DNA of 64,000 nt from Trichobilharzia szidati (lineage: Eukaryota > Platyhelminthes > Trematoda > Strigeidida > Schistosomatidae). Positions 11,746 to 23,374 of the stretch are shown here, piece by piece. Numbering within the stretch: position 1 is the first letter of the stretch; each line of letters begins with the position of its first letter. The notes beneath the pieces are model-generated. The model was not told the origin of the DNA, did not search any database, and was given only the letters and a program-made list of their open reading frames with translations. Position numbers and translations under genes: made by a program. The DNA lies in assembly GCA_944472155.2 (NCBI GenBank), contig OX235271.1:104793256-104857255 (forward strand), in the 5' to 3' direction.

Positions 11746-12945
11746 TACTTAAGATTACTACTCATCATAAGTTCTCACAAGTCTACATAAATTCGGCCAG
11801 AGCATCCTGGCTGGTACGATATATTTTCTCAGCCCTCAGCTGCCTAATTATATAGAACCATCACTTTAAAAGTAACTGATTGCAAGCTCATACGGACCTA
11901 TAAGTTTCACAATTTAGATTACTGAATTATTTTATTGGTATTCTTGTAGTCAAGCTGACGTCTGACCAAAGTCTATATGGGTATGGTCTAATTGGGTCAA
12001 AGACCTCTTCCATTTACAATAGAATTGGTTACGGGATTAGAAAATATGTATTTCATTTTCAATTTTACACAATTTTTCAAACCAAGAATTTGATCAACAC
12101 CCCGCAATTAATTATTTGCCTGTAAGAAAATTATAATTGTGCTTTCACTGGTTAAAAATATCAGAAATAACGAGACCATGTTAGGACCTAGTCTCGCAAT
12201 TTCTTTTGTTCCAACAACTTGTATTTTATTCGGAAGGACATTATTCATTTGCTCCGTATTCCTTTACACTATTTCTCCTGCAATGAACATAATTCCTGGA
12301 TTTCCCGGTGGTCTACTCATCCTGTTCTCCAACGTCCTTAACTTAATTCGTAATGAAAGTATAGTCATCGTTCCCAAACAAATAAAAACAGGCTAGTGTG
12401 CAGTAACTAAAAAAAATATTGAGTAGTCAGTGCAGTGACCAGAGTTTCAACACATTTATGTTGTTCTTTTGCAAATAATACCACGTAAGAACTCATGAAA
12501 AACAAAAAATTAAGCTACAAATACTTCTAATTATACTAAAAATAGCTAAGCTACTCGACCTTAAAAATTAGGGATTTTGACACAAGCAATTTTCTGCACT
12601 ACAAAACAGAAATAGATTTTTTCAACTCAAGTTAAAGAAGTACTTTACTCAGAAATTAGTAAACAAATCGTGTTCAGTTGACTCGACCAGAAATTAAAGC
12701 GTTTCTAATATACCTAACTTACTTCTAGATTTCTCAGAGCAGAATGTGAAAGCTGGAAACAGGTAATTAATATGGAGGCTGTCTTGAAGCTTATTTATCT
12801 AGAGATAGTCTTATTAACTAGCTTAAACCACCTAAGAAACCATTATCGATAGAACATTAGTATCGCCTTAATCTGACATCTTGTATCACCCAGGAGGTTA
12901 GATTGTTTTCATTTTTAGATAGTTAAGTGTATTACTTTCAAGGTG
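11746..12945. other. Intergenic, with a weak degraded coding trace
   Basis: The minus reading of 12139-12396 is open except for one TAA and contains MSRPPGNPGIMFIAGE and VVGTKEIARLGPNMVS, which look protein-like but match nothing I recognise. It may be a decayed gene or element fragment. The plus-strand frame over the same bases has no better claim. The rest of the stretch shows nothing. Confidence 0.25.
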
Positions 12946-13221
12946 ATGAAGTTTGCTGACCAGACTCCGTCTTCTGATCCGATCAACCGGCAAGTTGTAA
13001 CTTATTCTGTCTTACAGACGACCACTTTCTATAAAAAATTTGATGATGCGCTACTATTGGGTTTGACCGCAGTGCTGATATGTTTCGGTGAAGGATACTT
13101 TCAGTTTACATTCCTTTATATATTTTTCGTGACCACCGCACTCGCTTGGTTCTGTGCTATCATTTTCAGCAGACCCCAAGACTGCTCACAATTCCCATAT
13201 TTTCGGATAACTGACCATTAA
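12946..13221 (+). CDS. Candidate small membrane protein or terminal exon, unrecognised
   Basis: An open frame of 91 codons from ATG 12946 to TAA 13221. It follows an acceptor-like sequence (TATTACTTTCAAG directly before GTGATG), so it could be a terminal exon or a complete short gene. The first 30 residues are polar (FADQTPSSDPINRQVVTYSV). Two hydrophobic segments follow, DALLLGLTAVLICFG and FLYIFFVTTALAWFCAIIF, separated by EGYFQFT, giving a likely helical hairpin in a membrane. The tail is SRPQDCSQFPYFRITDH. Codon use is mixed, with many C/G third positions, unlike the surrounding AT-rich DNA, and this argues for real coding. No family recognised. Confidence 0.4.
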   Translation: MKFADQTPSSDPINRQVVTYSVLQTTTFYKKFDDALLLGLTAVLICFGEGYFQFTFLYIFFVTTALAWFCAIIFSRPQDCSQFPYFRITDH

Positions 13222-13728
13222 TTTGGACATGAAACGCTTAAAAATAAGTAGAGATGTATATGCTGTTTAGGAATTTAAATATATTAGACGAAAATTACCA
13301 CAAACATAAAAAATATGTGTATATGTCACACAACAACTTTGACGTAGTGTAGCATAAAACAAGGATATACTACTTTGGAGAAAAGGAGTACAAATTGTTG
13401 ACAGATTTATTCACTATACATTGCTTTTTAATGCTGACTCAGAAATACTTCATAAACACAATGAATTTAGACTTATTCACTTGTCTAGTTTGTATTCAAC
13501 TATTTTACACCTAGATTTCGTTAAAAAAATAGATTACAAAATGTTATTCATATATTTTAATCATATAATCTAATAGTGTTCATTTAGAATGCATGGTTAA
13601 TGTATGCACAAACTTAGGTAAAGATAATCATTGAAATATTTCAGTTTGTCATGTGATTATAGTCTGACATATATTTCATCATTTACATAACCTTATATTT
13701 TATCAACGTTACATTTTCAAGAGTTACT
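13222..13728. other. Intergenic, nothing supported
   Basis: AT-rich sequence between the membrane-protein candidate and the first family A retroposon. No gene or repeat seen. Confidence 0.4.
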
Positions 13729-14260
13729 CTGTAGGGATTTGGTTGGTTTCACGTCTGACCACGGAGTGATATCAGTTAAAAAACCAGGAACTACTGGACA
13801 GCTGTTTCGTCCCAGTTTGGGAATCATCGGCAGTACGCGCCCACTGGAGTTCGAACCCAGGACCTTCCGGTTACAAACCAAACTAACCCTACGAAAATTA
13901 ATATGATGCTCGCTAGTGACTGGCTACAGGACGGAGTTGTCTGAAGTTCGAGTGAAAAGCCGTGACCAGTGATGCCCACCCGATCGAGAGTGAGGAGAAA
14001 TACTCGCCCATGACATTAGCTGGTGGTCGTGCTAAAATCATGAATTCACAGAAGCTAGAATTCATGAGCCATTGAGTCTGTTGTAAATGGCCGAATGCTC
14101 TGTGATCTTCATTTGTAAAAGGAAGATCCTGGTTTGGAACACTGGCGCTGAACGCTTACTACCGATGAGTCCCAAACTAGGACGAAACAGCTGTTAAGTA
14201 CTTCCTGGTTTTCAATGGTTCCACAACTGATATCAGTCCGTGGTCAAACCTACATTGTTA
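13729..14260. mobile_element. Family A retroposon, inverted dimer
   Basis: The left arm reads on the minus strand: 3' tail (TAGGGATTTGGTTGG side), hammerhead-like segment (core CCGAUGA, then GAAA, stem III CAGCUGUC), and the tRNA B-box GTTCGAAC near 13850. The right arm reads on the plus strand and ends with the same hammerhead-like segment at about 14155-14210 followed by the AATGGTTC...GATATCAG 3' region. The heads meet near 13900. The A-box region is replaced by diverged sequence. No clear target duplication was found for this copy. Confidence 0.75.
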
Positions 14261-14262
14261 AC

Positions 14263-14692
14263 CATAGCTGGCAAACTGATATGTACGTCAGTGACCTCTT
14301 GAAAATTCACTCCATCTACAAGTTACTTTGGCTCCCTGAATGTACTTTCTTAAATAACATTGGTGATATTAAACACAGAAGAAAATGTCTGATTGAATAT
14401 CTTGCATTTTATTAACTAATCTACGAAAAATTAATTGATGGCGTTAAAACTGACAGAGGTTTTCAGCAGTAATCTAACCTATTCTTCATAAAGTTCTCAA
14501 GTGAAGGATATTTCGTTACTAGCTGATGACAGCTTGATGGCCGTTGGAAAACTAAAACTCTCACATTTATTCTGTTCTAGTCTAATAAACCTTAAATAGT
14601 GTGCACCCACAACGAAGCAAAACAAACGTAGCTTAGTACTCTTAAGTCCTATGGTTATCATTCATTCACTGGGTTGTAATCCAATTTATTAT
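14263..14692. other. Nothing supported
   Basis: Short AT-rich interval between retroelement copies. Confidence 0.35.
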
Positions 14693-14935
14693 TATTATTC
14701 CTTTGGGTTCCAAGTGGAACATTAGACTTCAGAAGCAAACCTCTACTTCACTCTGTTTTCTACAGTCCTTTTTAGCTGCCTCCATGATATCCACATGAAT
14801 TCCTCCATTTCACCCTTAAACTACCAATTCGTTGTCTCTCACTTGGATTCCACTCGATGACGGCCTAGAGCGTGATGTCATTTAACGGTCTCCAAATGAC
14901 CTCCCATTCACTTCTGCCTATTTGTGAAGACCATC
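14693..14935 (-). mobile_element. RTE/SR2-like LINE 3' end fragment
   Basis: On the minus strand it reads through the end of the RTE ORF2 (the WRRSCEEEM / TAENRTRWR region as seen in the better copies at 32513-32700) and then the 3' tail motif that gives the forward-strand GGGTTCCAAGTGGAACAT. It starts at a TTATTATTATT run, the usual simple-repeat end of this family. Decayed. Confidence 0.65.
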
Positions 14936-15424
14936 CGAATTATTTAATAATTTTATTTTCTCTTGTTAATAGTATAAAATCAGCCTTTCACTGAATATTT
15001 ATTTTTAAGTGACTCAATTTTATTAAAATATGACTGAAAAGTGGATACAATAAATCATATGATCTTCTATACTAGAGAACGCATATAGATTTTATGTGTC
15101 TTTAAACATTTCATTTAGGCTATTAGTACATTTTAAATACAACACACTAAAGGTGTGACAAAAAATAAATATGGAGTGATAAAATTATTGATACAAAAAT
15201 ACTCACCTAAAAATAGTGTGACTTGGTCATAATATTTCGAAATGTAGTCAAGTTAGTGGACTTTTTCTCCGAAATATATAATTTTTATTATCAGAGTACT
15301 TAGTCAGTGAGGTGTTTTTTTCCATTCTTAGGAACTGTAAGCTCTTTATCTAGTTCTTCAGATTGATTCTGCAACTTTATTAGACTTTGTAAAGTAATTT
15401 ATACTGACAAAACATTTTTGTTCC

Positions 15425-15650
15425 TTTACGTTCCCAGTGGAACATAGGGCTTCAAGCTAGAGCTTTGAAGTTTCAGTAGCAGTGGTGTTTATTTTACGGG
15501 GTGAAGTTGCTAGCCTCACGCCCAACCTTCCCCCTTTACTGGGCTCATTACCGGCTTATCGAGGTTTAGAAGTGAGTCGATCGGGGATCGACCTCCGGAC
15601 CACATGCATGGCTCGCGAAAATCCTACAGCTGAACCACTGATGTGACATA
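15425..15650 (-). mobile_element. tRNA-derived SINE, family B2
   Basis: Minus strand: a tRNA-like head with a decayed A box and B box (GGTCGATCCCCG type near 15580), the CTCGCTAAACC...GGGGTAAAAT body, then a 3' end TTCAAGCTAGAGCTTGAAG and the CCCTATGTTCCACT tail. The tail is nearly the same as that of the RTE LINE fragments. Confidence 0.7.
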
Positions 15651-16079
15651 ATATTGCTTGTCTAAAATATCGCATATCTCACTCCTGACAATTTCGTAAA
15701 GCAGATAAGTCTGTAAACTTTAAATTTCCAAGTCAAAATGTATTAGAGTTTTGGTTTGTCAGTGTAGTACTATTAATATATGAAGGTCTACACTGTATGA
15801 GGAGGTTAGTTTCAACCCCAGTGTGACTTCAATTATCGCGTAAACTTCAGTCACCACTTCTGATATACTAAACTTACTCTCGCTTAGTTATCCATTGGTT
15901 TCGCTTGTCTAATATAGCGCACAATGATGCAGTACTGTATAAAAACAATGCAATACGTCTAATTCAGTTTGTATTTCCCGTTGACTGAATGTATTGAACT
16001 GAAATGCCCGGTTTCTTTAGACATGTCGGCTCCTAGTATGCATGCTTCGAAGATTAATATGATGTTATTTGGTTGATAA

Positions 16080-16300
16080 TTTATTTATTTATTTATTATA
16101 GCTTGATTCCACACCGTATTTTCGGTACAAGTATGGAATTTTCAGCATGTGATATCAGTAGCCCAATTTTGCAGGCCGACCATAGATATCGGGTGTGCGT
16201 CGGCAGGGGATCGAACCCCGGACCATGTGCATGGTCGGCGAGAGTCCCAACCACTGTGCCACCGACGCACATTTAATGGGCCAATCCTCGAGGTAATGCA
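16080..16300 (-). mobile_element. tRNA-derived SINE, family B1
   Basis: Minus strand: TGTGCGTCGGTGGCACAGTGG (A box) and GGGGTTCGATCCCC (B box), both intact at 16190-16275. The body TCCATACTTGTACCGAAAATAC and an AT-rich tail ending in an ATTTATTT-type repeat follow. The tRNA-like fold is well preserved and is a retroposon promoter, not a cellular tRNA gene. Confidence 0.75.
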
Positions 16301-16494
16301 ATACGAGGCCGACCCGTGGACGGGGTTGAGCAAGCTCACAGCACCCGTCCGTAAGGGAAAAATACAGGTAATTTCATTGGTCTCAGTTTAGAGACCGTTG
16401 CAGAAATTACACTGCAAAGAACAGATACTACACATGATCTTAGCTCAGAGAGCCGAGAATGCATATTTCATCTTATTTCGGACTTGTCAGGTGG

Positions 16495-16745
16495 ACTTTA
16501 AAAGAGACCGAACACTTCGGTCCAGCATAGTCAATCAATGGAAAATACAAACTGACTTAGACAAATAATAACGGATACTTGTTGCACTAGCGGTGACTTT
16601 CCAATTCCAGTCATCTAGTGAATAACACTATTCCATGTGGAATGATGGGTACCACTGGAGATGTTGGTACATCTAACTGAAGAGTCCGAAATGGAACAAA
16701 CGCGTGTCTTGGATTCCACTGCAAAATATCATCAACCAAATAAAA
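16495..16745 (+). mobile_element. Sm-alpha-like SINE fragment with decayed hammerhead
   Basis: Shares GAGACCGA-CACTTCGGTCCA and the following body with 46520-46600. At 16678-16720 it has CUGAAGA, then a stem II remnant, a damaged GAAA, CGCGUGUC and UUGGAUUCCACUGC, which is the Sm-alpha hammerhead layout. The changes after stem II should inactivate it. Confidence 0.6.
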
Positions 16746-16769
16746 GAAATTGTAATATTTCATTACAAT

Positions 16770-17167
16770 AATAATATTCAAGAGTTGGTTTGTGGGATTT
16801 TCTTTGATCTGATATCGGCTAGAGGACCACTGGAAAACCTGGAAATACTAGACAGCTGTTTCCTCCTAGTTTGGGACTCTTTCTTGAGGTGCAGCAGGTC
16901 GGGTGTGAGGACAAATACTCAGCAATGACATCCACTAGTGGTCGCACCATATCGTGAATTGGTAGAAGTTGGAATTCATGGGTTGGCCATTGGATCGAGT
17001 CCCAGTGGCTTAATGGTCTACGAGCTCACTCTCCTTGTAACCAGAAGGTCCTGGGTGCGAAAACTGATGGTGAGTGCATGCTGTGAAGAGTCCCTAACTA
17101 GGAGGAAACATCTGTCTAGTAAACCCAGGTTCTTCAATGGTTCTCTAACCGATGTCAGTTCATGATG
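16770..17167. mobile_element. Family A retroposon, partial inverted dimer
   Basis: A minus-strand 3' end (16780-16890) is joined to a nearly full plus-strand unit. The plus unit has GGTCGGGTGTGAGGACAAAT (16897), GGAATTCATGGG, A box GTGGCTTAATGG (17007), a decayed B box, a decayed hammerhead and the 3' end TCAGTTCATGATGAAAT. It lies in AATAATAAT-rich flanks that may be target duplications. Confidence 0.7.
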
Positions 17168-17884
17168 AAATAATAATAATAATGTTTAACCAAAGATGCA
17201 AAATAAGATTTTGAATGCCAATTAGGAAATGCATGTTAGCCTGGTGGTTGGATCTTCCTTTTGCTCTTTTCCCCTCGAATCCATTTACTGCTGTTCATAC
17301 TGAGGGTAAATTACCCTTTCTACAAAACTGTTATTTATATAAAGCACTGATCACGAACTTTTATATATTAGCTAGTTCTTGTTGATGTAGACCATTCAAA
17401 AGCCAAATAAACGAGGAAGTTACATATGTGACAGTTGTATTATAAGTTTCTTAATCCTTTTTAATGATAACAGTCTTATTTTCCGCATACTTGACTTTTC
17501 GCGACAGAATGTTTAAAATTAGTCAACGTAATGCAGTTCTATTTTGAATGTAAATTTAAATTTTTAAATTTGTTGGGAATATTCAAACAATTTTTGTTCA
17601 GTATATATTCAACCTTCTATAGCTTTTGTCGACTTGAATAAATACAAAAGTAGATATTTGATACAGTTAAAAAATGAAAGTTTATACATTTTTAATTGAT
17701 TTTATAAATATTTATAACGCAACAGTTGAAATTAACTGTGTTTAATATTAAAAATTTACAGAACAGATTTTAAAATCTATAAATGGTAATCGAATACCAG
17801 CTCTACATTTTTCTAAAGTTTTGGCCAATCACCTAATAAAAATATACTCTGTAATAAAAACTGTCATAGATGGTCTAATTTGAA
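17168..17884. other. Nothing supported
   Basis: AT-rich interval with no gene or recognised repeat. Confidence 0.35.
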
Positions 17885-18349
17885 ATCAAGATTTTGTTTG
17901 GTTACAGGATTTCATCATGAGCTGATATTGATTAGAGAACCATTGGAAAACCTGGGAGTACTGGACAGCTGTTTCGTCAGCCTAGTTTGGGACTATTCGA
18001 CAGTACGCACCCACCGCCAGGGTTCGAACCCAGGACATTCTGGCTACAAGGAGAACTCGTATACCATTAAGCCACTGGGACCCGATCCAATGGCTAGCCC
18101 GTGAATTCCTACTTCTGCTGATTCCCGATATAGCGCAACCGCTAGCCGATGTCTTCGGCGAGTATTTGTCCTCACACCCGACCTGCTGCACCTTACTGGT
18201 CACGACTTTCCACTGGAACCCCAGGTAACTACCTACCTGAATAGGGCCCATCGCCAGTGAGAATCTCTAACCAATGTCAGCTCATGATGAAATCCTGTAA
18301 CCAACCAACCAAATCCCTACAAACCAATACTTGAATATCAAGATTTTGT
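17885..18349 (+). mobile_element. Family A retroposon, inverted dimer with 13-bp target duplication
   Basis: The direct repeat ATCAAGATTTTGT occurs at 17885-17897 and 18337-18349 with no mismatch. Between them the left arm is a near-complete unit on the minus strand: 3' region, hammerhead-like segment at 17960-18010, B box near 18022, A box near 18067, and the GGAATTC body to about 18195. The right arm is a shorter plus-strand 3' region ending TCATGATGAAATCCTGTAACC, then the tail AAATCCCTACAAACCAATACTTGAAT. The left arm starts without the tail. This shows 5' truncation and LINE-type insertion of a pre-formed dimer. Confidence 0.85.
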
Positions 18350-18439
18350 GTTTGAAAACAAAATAACTGTAAGATGCAATTCTATAAAATAGTAATAAAA
18401 ATATGGCCAATAATGTCAACTAGATCCAGAATGTTTTAA

Positions 18440-18670
18440 AGTTAGATCATGAATTGACATCAGTAGGAGAACCATTGAAAACCAGGGAATACTGGACAGC
18501 TCTTTCGTCCTAGTTTTGAACTGCTAAGTTATTCATATGCACAAATATATTCTACATCGAACTCAGAACTTTCAGGTTTCGTGGTGAACCTGATGACCAC
18601 TCATCCAGTGGAAGGGAGTCCAACGACCTATGAATTTTAACTTCTGTCGATTAGCGAGAAAGAATGAAAA
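18440..18670 (-). mobile_element. Family A fragment
   Basis: Minus-strand 3' region and hammerhead-like remnant (18460-18530) followed by a heavily decayed tRNA-like part. Recognised by ACATCAGTAGGAGAACCATTG and ACTGGACAGCTCTTTCGTCC. Confidence 0.55.
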
Positions 18671-19009
18671 TACATGTTAAACGACTATACTGAATAACGA
18701 CTTTACCATACCCAGGATGAAATGAAGTTAAGAATAACAAGCTTATTGACTTAATAACAAAATGTTAACTTTAAAAATTACTTGGTTAATACAATTTCAA
18801 ATGGCAGAAGTCCTAATTTCAAAGGATGTGAACGACTAATGCCAACTCCTTGTAAGTCTCTGATGCAAAACATTTCCTAAAAGGCATTAAGTCCTAAAGT
18901 CAATTTGCACCAAACTAGAAATACAAATATTTATTAACTTGTGATATGAAATATTTCTCGCTTTATGGACAAAATAAATAAACTGCGTTTCTAGAAAAAA
19001 TTGGAACTT

Positions 19010-19142
19010 TTAGCCCGAAGGTTCTGGGTTCGAACCCCAGGTGTGCACTCACTACTGAAGAGTTCCACACTGTTCAGTACTTTCAGGTTTTCCAGTGGTC
19101 CTGTAACCGATGTCAGCTCGTGGTCAGTCCTGTAACCGTAAG
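19010..19142 (+). mobile_element. Family A 3' fragment
   Basis: Contains B box GGGTTCGAACCCC at 19026, a damaged hammerhead segment and the AACCGATGTCAGCTCGTGG 3' region, ending in CCTGTAACC. Confidence 0.65.
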
Positions 19143-20674
19143 AATATATCGATAGAAAATGTCTTTATTTAAAATCACATAAGGAAGAAAAAATACGGAT
19201 GGAAGTGAAAGTCGAGATATGTAATAATAAGTAGGAATTTCTCCTTACCTTTTCCAATTACTACTTTAATTACTCATCCAAATCTGAAAAACACCCACAG
19301 TAAAAGTGTCTCAGAGTGTTAACTGGCCCGATTATCTCCACTCATCTAACTTTCTACCCATAGTGTGATGAATATCGGCTGCTAAAATAAAAATCTCACC
19401 CATAGTAGTATTCAAACCACCAGTCTTCAAATGGCTGAATAATAACTCAACTTAGTTTTTTAAATCTATTTTCACATATTTTATGATCACAATGGAACTA
19501 ATACAGCAAAGAAAGGTTATTTCAAACATAGTTACTAGTTTTTGTTCCATAACTATGTTATTTCAAACAGTAATACAAAGTTTAGAGTACAAGGATTTTC
19601 TAAGTATCATAGTCTTTTGAAGGATATAACTCAAATAACTCCATGAGTAATTTCAAATATCTGAACATTGTCACTTCAGGTAATAAACTTTTCTAACAGG
19701 TGATTTGGAAATCCGAATTATCACTGCTCTTATGAATTTTAAAGGGAAACAAGTTGTGATAACTTCAAATTACACATATCGTTTAGGGTTAAATGAATCG
19801 ACCTTAGTAATGACAATAACCACAATGATCTAAATGATGATGTTTAGTAATACTACCGAATGATATATACAGAACTGTGTTAGTAGGAAAACGACACAAG
19901 TCGTTCATTGAAGAGATGCTATGCGGTGACTTTATACACAAAAGCAGTATCATCGTCCATGAACTTTGACTTCAAAATAATTTAATGGTTGATATCGCAC
20001 AAAGTGAATTTTAAACTTACTGTAACGAAAACACCTTATGAAACAGAGATGACAGAGTATTGTTATTCAACCGTCCATTACTTCGCAACAACCTAAAGTC
20101 AAAGATTTTGTATATAATTAATTCCAGCTAGTCACCTGTTCCGTTTATGGACTACATATATCGGTTGTTCAGCGTAGTTCTTATGCGTATATGTATATAT
20201 ATGAGAAACAGTCTACCAAAATAAAGAAGCGTCAACTGCTTATGCAATGGAGCTCAGATTTTGCATATAAGAAAGACTTTTGCGAACAGTCCTCATTCAT
20301 AAGTTTTCATTCCTAGTGTTTCAAAACATACATACTCTTGGTTTATCTGATTGTCTGCTTGTGACTATGAGCAACATGTTACTGAGTGTTATATTAAATA
20401 AAATTCTTATTATGAAATTAAACTCTGTCATTTAGTTTATTCATCTTATACTGCACACAAAAGTTATTTTATTTGATGCGATATTATTTGCTATTTATAA
20501 TGTTTACTAAATTTCTGTTATATCTTGATTAATACTCACTACACCTAGGAACTTTTATCCTTTTGCCTGTGATGGTTTATTCCTATCTTTAATATGTCCT
20601 TCAAAAAGAAACCCTCATTAAGTATTGAAAATATTTGAGAAAGATGATTGCATGTATTACTATAGTATTATTAT
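19143..20674. other. Nothing supported
   Basis: AT-rich non-coding interval; short ATGTATATATAT-type simple sequence near 20190. No gene or repeat family recognised. Confidence 0.35.
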
Positions 20675-21065
20675 TCCCATGGGTTCCATGTGGAACATAA
20701 GGGTTTCAGCAGCACATCGCCATTTCACTGTTTTTTCGGCAATAATTTTTAGTTGAATCCAAGTTCTCTGACAAGCTTGCATCCCCTCTTCACACTGTCT
20801 CCTCCACGTTATCCTCAGACGCCCAACTCATATTATGTCACTCGGTTTCCACTGAAGGTCCTGGTGAGTGATGTTATCCACAGATCGCCTCAGTGTGTAT
20901 CCAGCCCGTCTCCATTCCCTTCTGAGTATTTGTTGGGTTATAGGTTCTTGGTTGGTTCATTCCAAGAGTTCCTTGTTATTTATCCCTTCTGACTGGCCAT
21001 CTAATGTTCGGTAAGCAGAGAAGATAGCTGTTCATAAAAGTCTTCAGTAACCTGTTGTAATGTTT
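20675..21065 (-). mobile_element. RTE/SR2-like LINE 3' end fragment
   Basis: Minus strand: ORF2 C-terminal remnant (AGCAACAAGGAACTCTTGG-type codons through the WIGHTLRRP region) into the 3' tail seen forward as CCCATGGGTTCCATGTGGAACAT. A TATTATTATT simple end marks the boundary. Multiple frame breaks. Confidence 0.65.
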
Positions 21066-21164
21066 TCCATGATGCACCCACCAATTCTCTGAACCACCTA
21101 GAAAGACTGACTTGACACTAGTGTCAAAAATCCGAATCTTGTACCTTATGCTGAGAAAAGCAGA

Positions 21165-21295
21165 TTTCCAAGGAATAACTCTCTACGGACACGTAGAAGT
21201 TAATAGAGGAGAGAAGGATTGGCAGTCATGAAGCCAGCTAGAAAAGACTGCAGAGAACAGAGTGAAATGGCGATGTGCTCCTGAAGTCCTAGACT
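21165..21295 (+). mobile_element. RTE-like LINE tail fragment
   Basis: Short plus-strand match to GACTGCAGAGAACAGAGTGAAATGG followed by a decayed tail. Confidence 0.5.
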
Positions 21296-21421
21296 AATTT
21301 TAGGCAATTTAAGCTAGGTATTCAGTTCACATATTTGCATAAACTGTATACTTAATAATCAGTCTGGTTACGGATGATTGAAATAACTTTGGAGTGAACT
21401 GTGTATAGATAACTTGTACTA

Positions 21422-21625
21422 TATATCGGTGGCACAGTGGTTAGGACTCTCGCCGACTATGCACATGGTCCGGGGTTCGATCCCCTGCCGACGCGCACCC
21501 GATATCTATGGTCGGCCTGCAAAATTTGGGCTACCGATATCCATGCTGAAAATTCCATACTTGTACTGAAAATACGATGTGGCATCAAGCTGTAATCAAA
21601 AATAAAAATTTCAACAAACATCATT
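21422..21625 (+). mobile_element. tRNA-derived SINE, family B1
   Basis: Plus strand: A box GTGGCACAGTGGTTAGG (21428) and B box GGGGTTCGATCCCC (21472), then GCCGACGCGCACCC, the GGTCGGCCTGCAAAAT body, CCATACTTGTACTGAAAATAC and an AAAATAAAAA end. Confidence 0.75.
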
Positions 21626-21634
21626 ATCCATTTT

Positions 21635-21880
21635 TTGTATTCCTTTACGTTCCAGTGGGCCATAGGGGCTTCAAGCTAGAGGCTTGAAGTTTCAGTAGCA
21701 GTGGTGTTTATTTTTACGGGATGGGATCGCTAGTCTCATGCCCAACCTTCCCTCTTCATCAGTCTTATTATTACTTACTGGCTTAGCGAGGTAAAGGAGT
21801 GCGTAGGCCGGGGATCGAACCCCGGGCCACATGCGTGGTTGGCAAGCATTCTACCGTTGTGCCACCGACTCACATCATTA
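21635..21880 (-). mobile_element. tRNA-derived SINE, family B2
   Basis: Minus strand: A box GTGGCACAACGGTAGAATGC, B box GGGGTTCGATCCCCGG (21810), the CCTCGCTAAGCC body, the GTAAAAATAAACACCACTGC region, and the RTE-like tail (forward TTCCTTTACGTTCCAGTGG). It lies 3'-to-3' with the B1 copy just before it. Confidence 0.75.
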
Positions 21881-23077
21881 TCCATAGTAAGATGAAAAGT
21901 ACAATATCCAAATATTTTATCTGCTTGGCATAATATACTATTCATTTTAATAGAAGATAAGGATCTTTTACGAAGTATGTAATTAATGAAGAAGTATGGA
22001 AGAATCAAATACACTTTTCAGGGCAGTGTTGTTCAAACGATGTGATATATTCTACTGTTAAATACTGCCTTCCAAGATAAAATGCTTTAAACGAGAATAG
22101 TAAGATGAACGAAAGTACACCAATATGAACACACATAGTTAATCAATATTTTGTTTACTTAAACACCTAAAAACCACAAAACCACACGTAAAAGCACTTT
22201 GAGCAAACTAAATCATCTGAATTAAAATTCCTAATTTTTCAGTTTTAACGTTGTTGGTCAGGTTTGGTGAATTTTTATTAATCCACTAAAGAATGTGTGA
22301 TCAGCAATTTCTCTCGCATAGATTGAAACTAATACTGTATAAAGATGGTGGGAAAATTGTTTATAAACATCTGTTTAACTTTTGTTCTTACAATAGTTGT
22401 ACTTTTACTATGATCCGTATCACTCTTGTAACTCTAATTATTCTATGCTTACATTTATTTTCTTTACTTTTCCAAATATAAACATAACACTATATGGTAT
22501 TAGCAACAGTAGTATTTACATGAATGAATGGTTGGTTATCTTGGTTACCGTGATAAATAATGAAATTGAAATATGCGCAACTATGGTTACAGTGTAGTTT
22601 ACAGTATCTCATATCAATCTTTATACCTGTTCACTTGATTCTAATTACGATGATGTATACAGAATATTGTTGAAATGCATTAAAACAGAATTCTGACTTT
22701 CAAACTTATTTAAAATTTTTTAAATCTGAAGGAAAAACAATAAGAAAAAACAAAAGCTACATATCTTGAAACAATAGAAAGGTTATAGCTTTACAAGAAA
22801 TTCATTTTACATTCACACTAAAGACATTAAAAGTTCAAATAAACTTTTAACTAGGTAAATTAGCTTTGCAAATAATGCAGAAGATTTATAGCCCAAATGG
22901 ATGTTTTCAGGATTTTTATGTTTTCTGACTAATTAAATTCACTTTGAAATTAGCTCTGAAGATATTATCTAGAAGGACAATGAAAGCGTAGAGGTTAAAC
23001 CATCCAACTCACAGAACTCAACAACACTTTCATTAGCTTTACCATTAAATTTCGTTCTAAATATGAACAGGTAGTTT
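21881..23077. other. Nothing supported
   Basis: AT-rich sequence; open frames near 22293-22597 are low-complexity hydrophobic and not supported. Confidence 0.35.
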
Positions 23078-23360
23078 TGTGGTGCGAGATGGTTGCTAGC
23101 CAAATTGGTTGACAGTAATTGAGGTCAATGTTAGTCATGTGAAAACAAGGTCAAGATGGACAGGCGGATACAGTTAACATATAGATGAACTGACACAGCC
23201 ACAAGAGATGCAAGGTTAACTTTGTGTGAGAAACAACCAATCAACAGACTGAATTTTCTACTAACATTAACCTACAATAATGTACATCAAAATCTATAAA
23301 TATGTGTTGATTTTCTGTCATAAACGTCCTGTTGCCTGGCCCTTGTCTTCTGTTGTTACA
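23078..23360 (+). mobile_element. Solo LTR with 4-bp target duplication
   Basis: 283 bp starting TGTGGTG and ending GTTGTTACA (TG...CA). Flanked by GTTT at 23074-23077 and GTTT at 23361-23364. Inside are a TATAAATA box (near 23296) and an AATAAA-like/ATAAACG signal before the conserved end CCTTGTCTTCTGTTGTTACA, the layout of U3-R-U5. About 90% like the copy at 25740-26002. No internal gag-pol adjoins it. A solo LTR left by recombination of a Ty3-type or similar element is the likely origin. Confidence 0.8.
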
Positions 23361-23374
23361 GTTTTACCAGTTCA

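Noticed and set aside
12139..12396. 85-codon plus-strand hydrophobic open frame
   Set aside because: The opposite strand reads more protein-like but contains a stop; neither reading matches a known family well enough.
21428..21495. Possible cellular tRNA gene (clear A and B boxes)
   Set aside because: The same head recurs in many copies with SINE bodies and tails, so it is a retroposon promoter rather than a tRNA gene.
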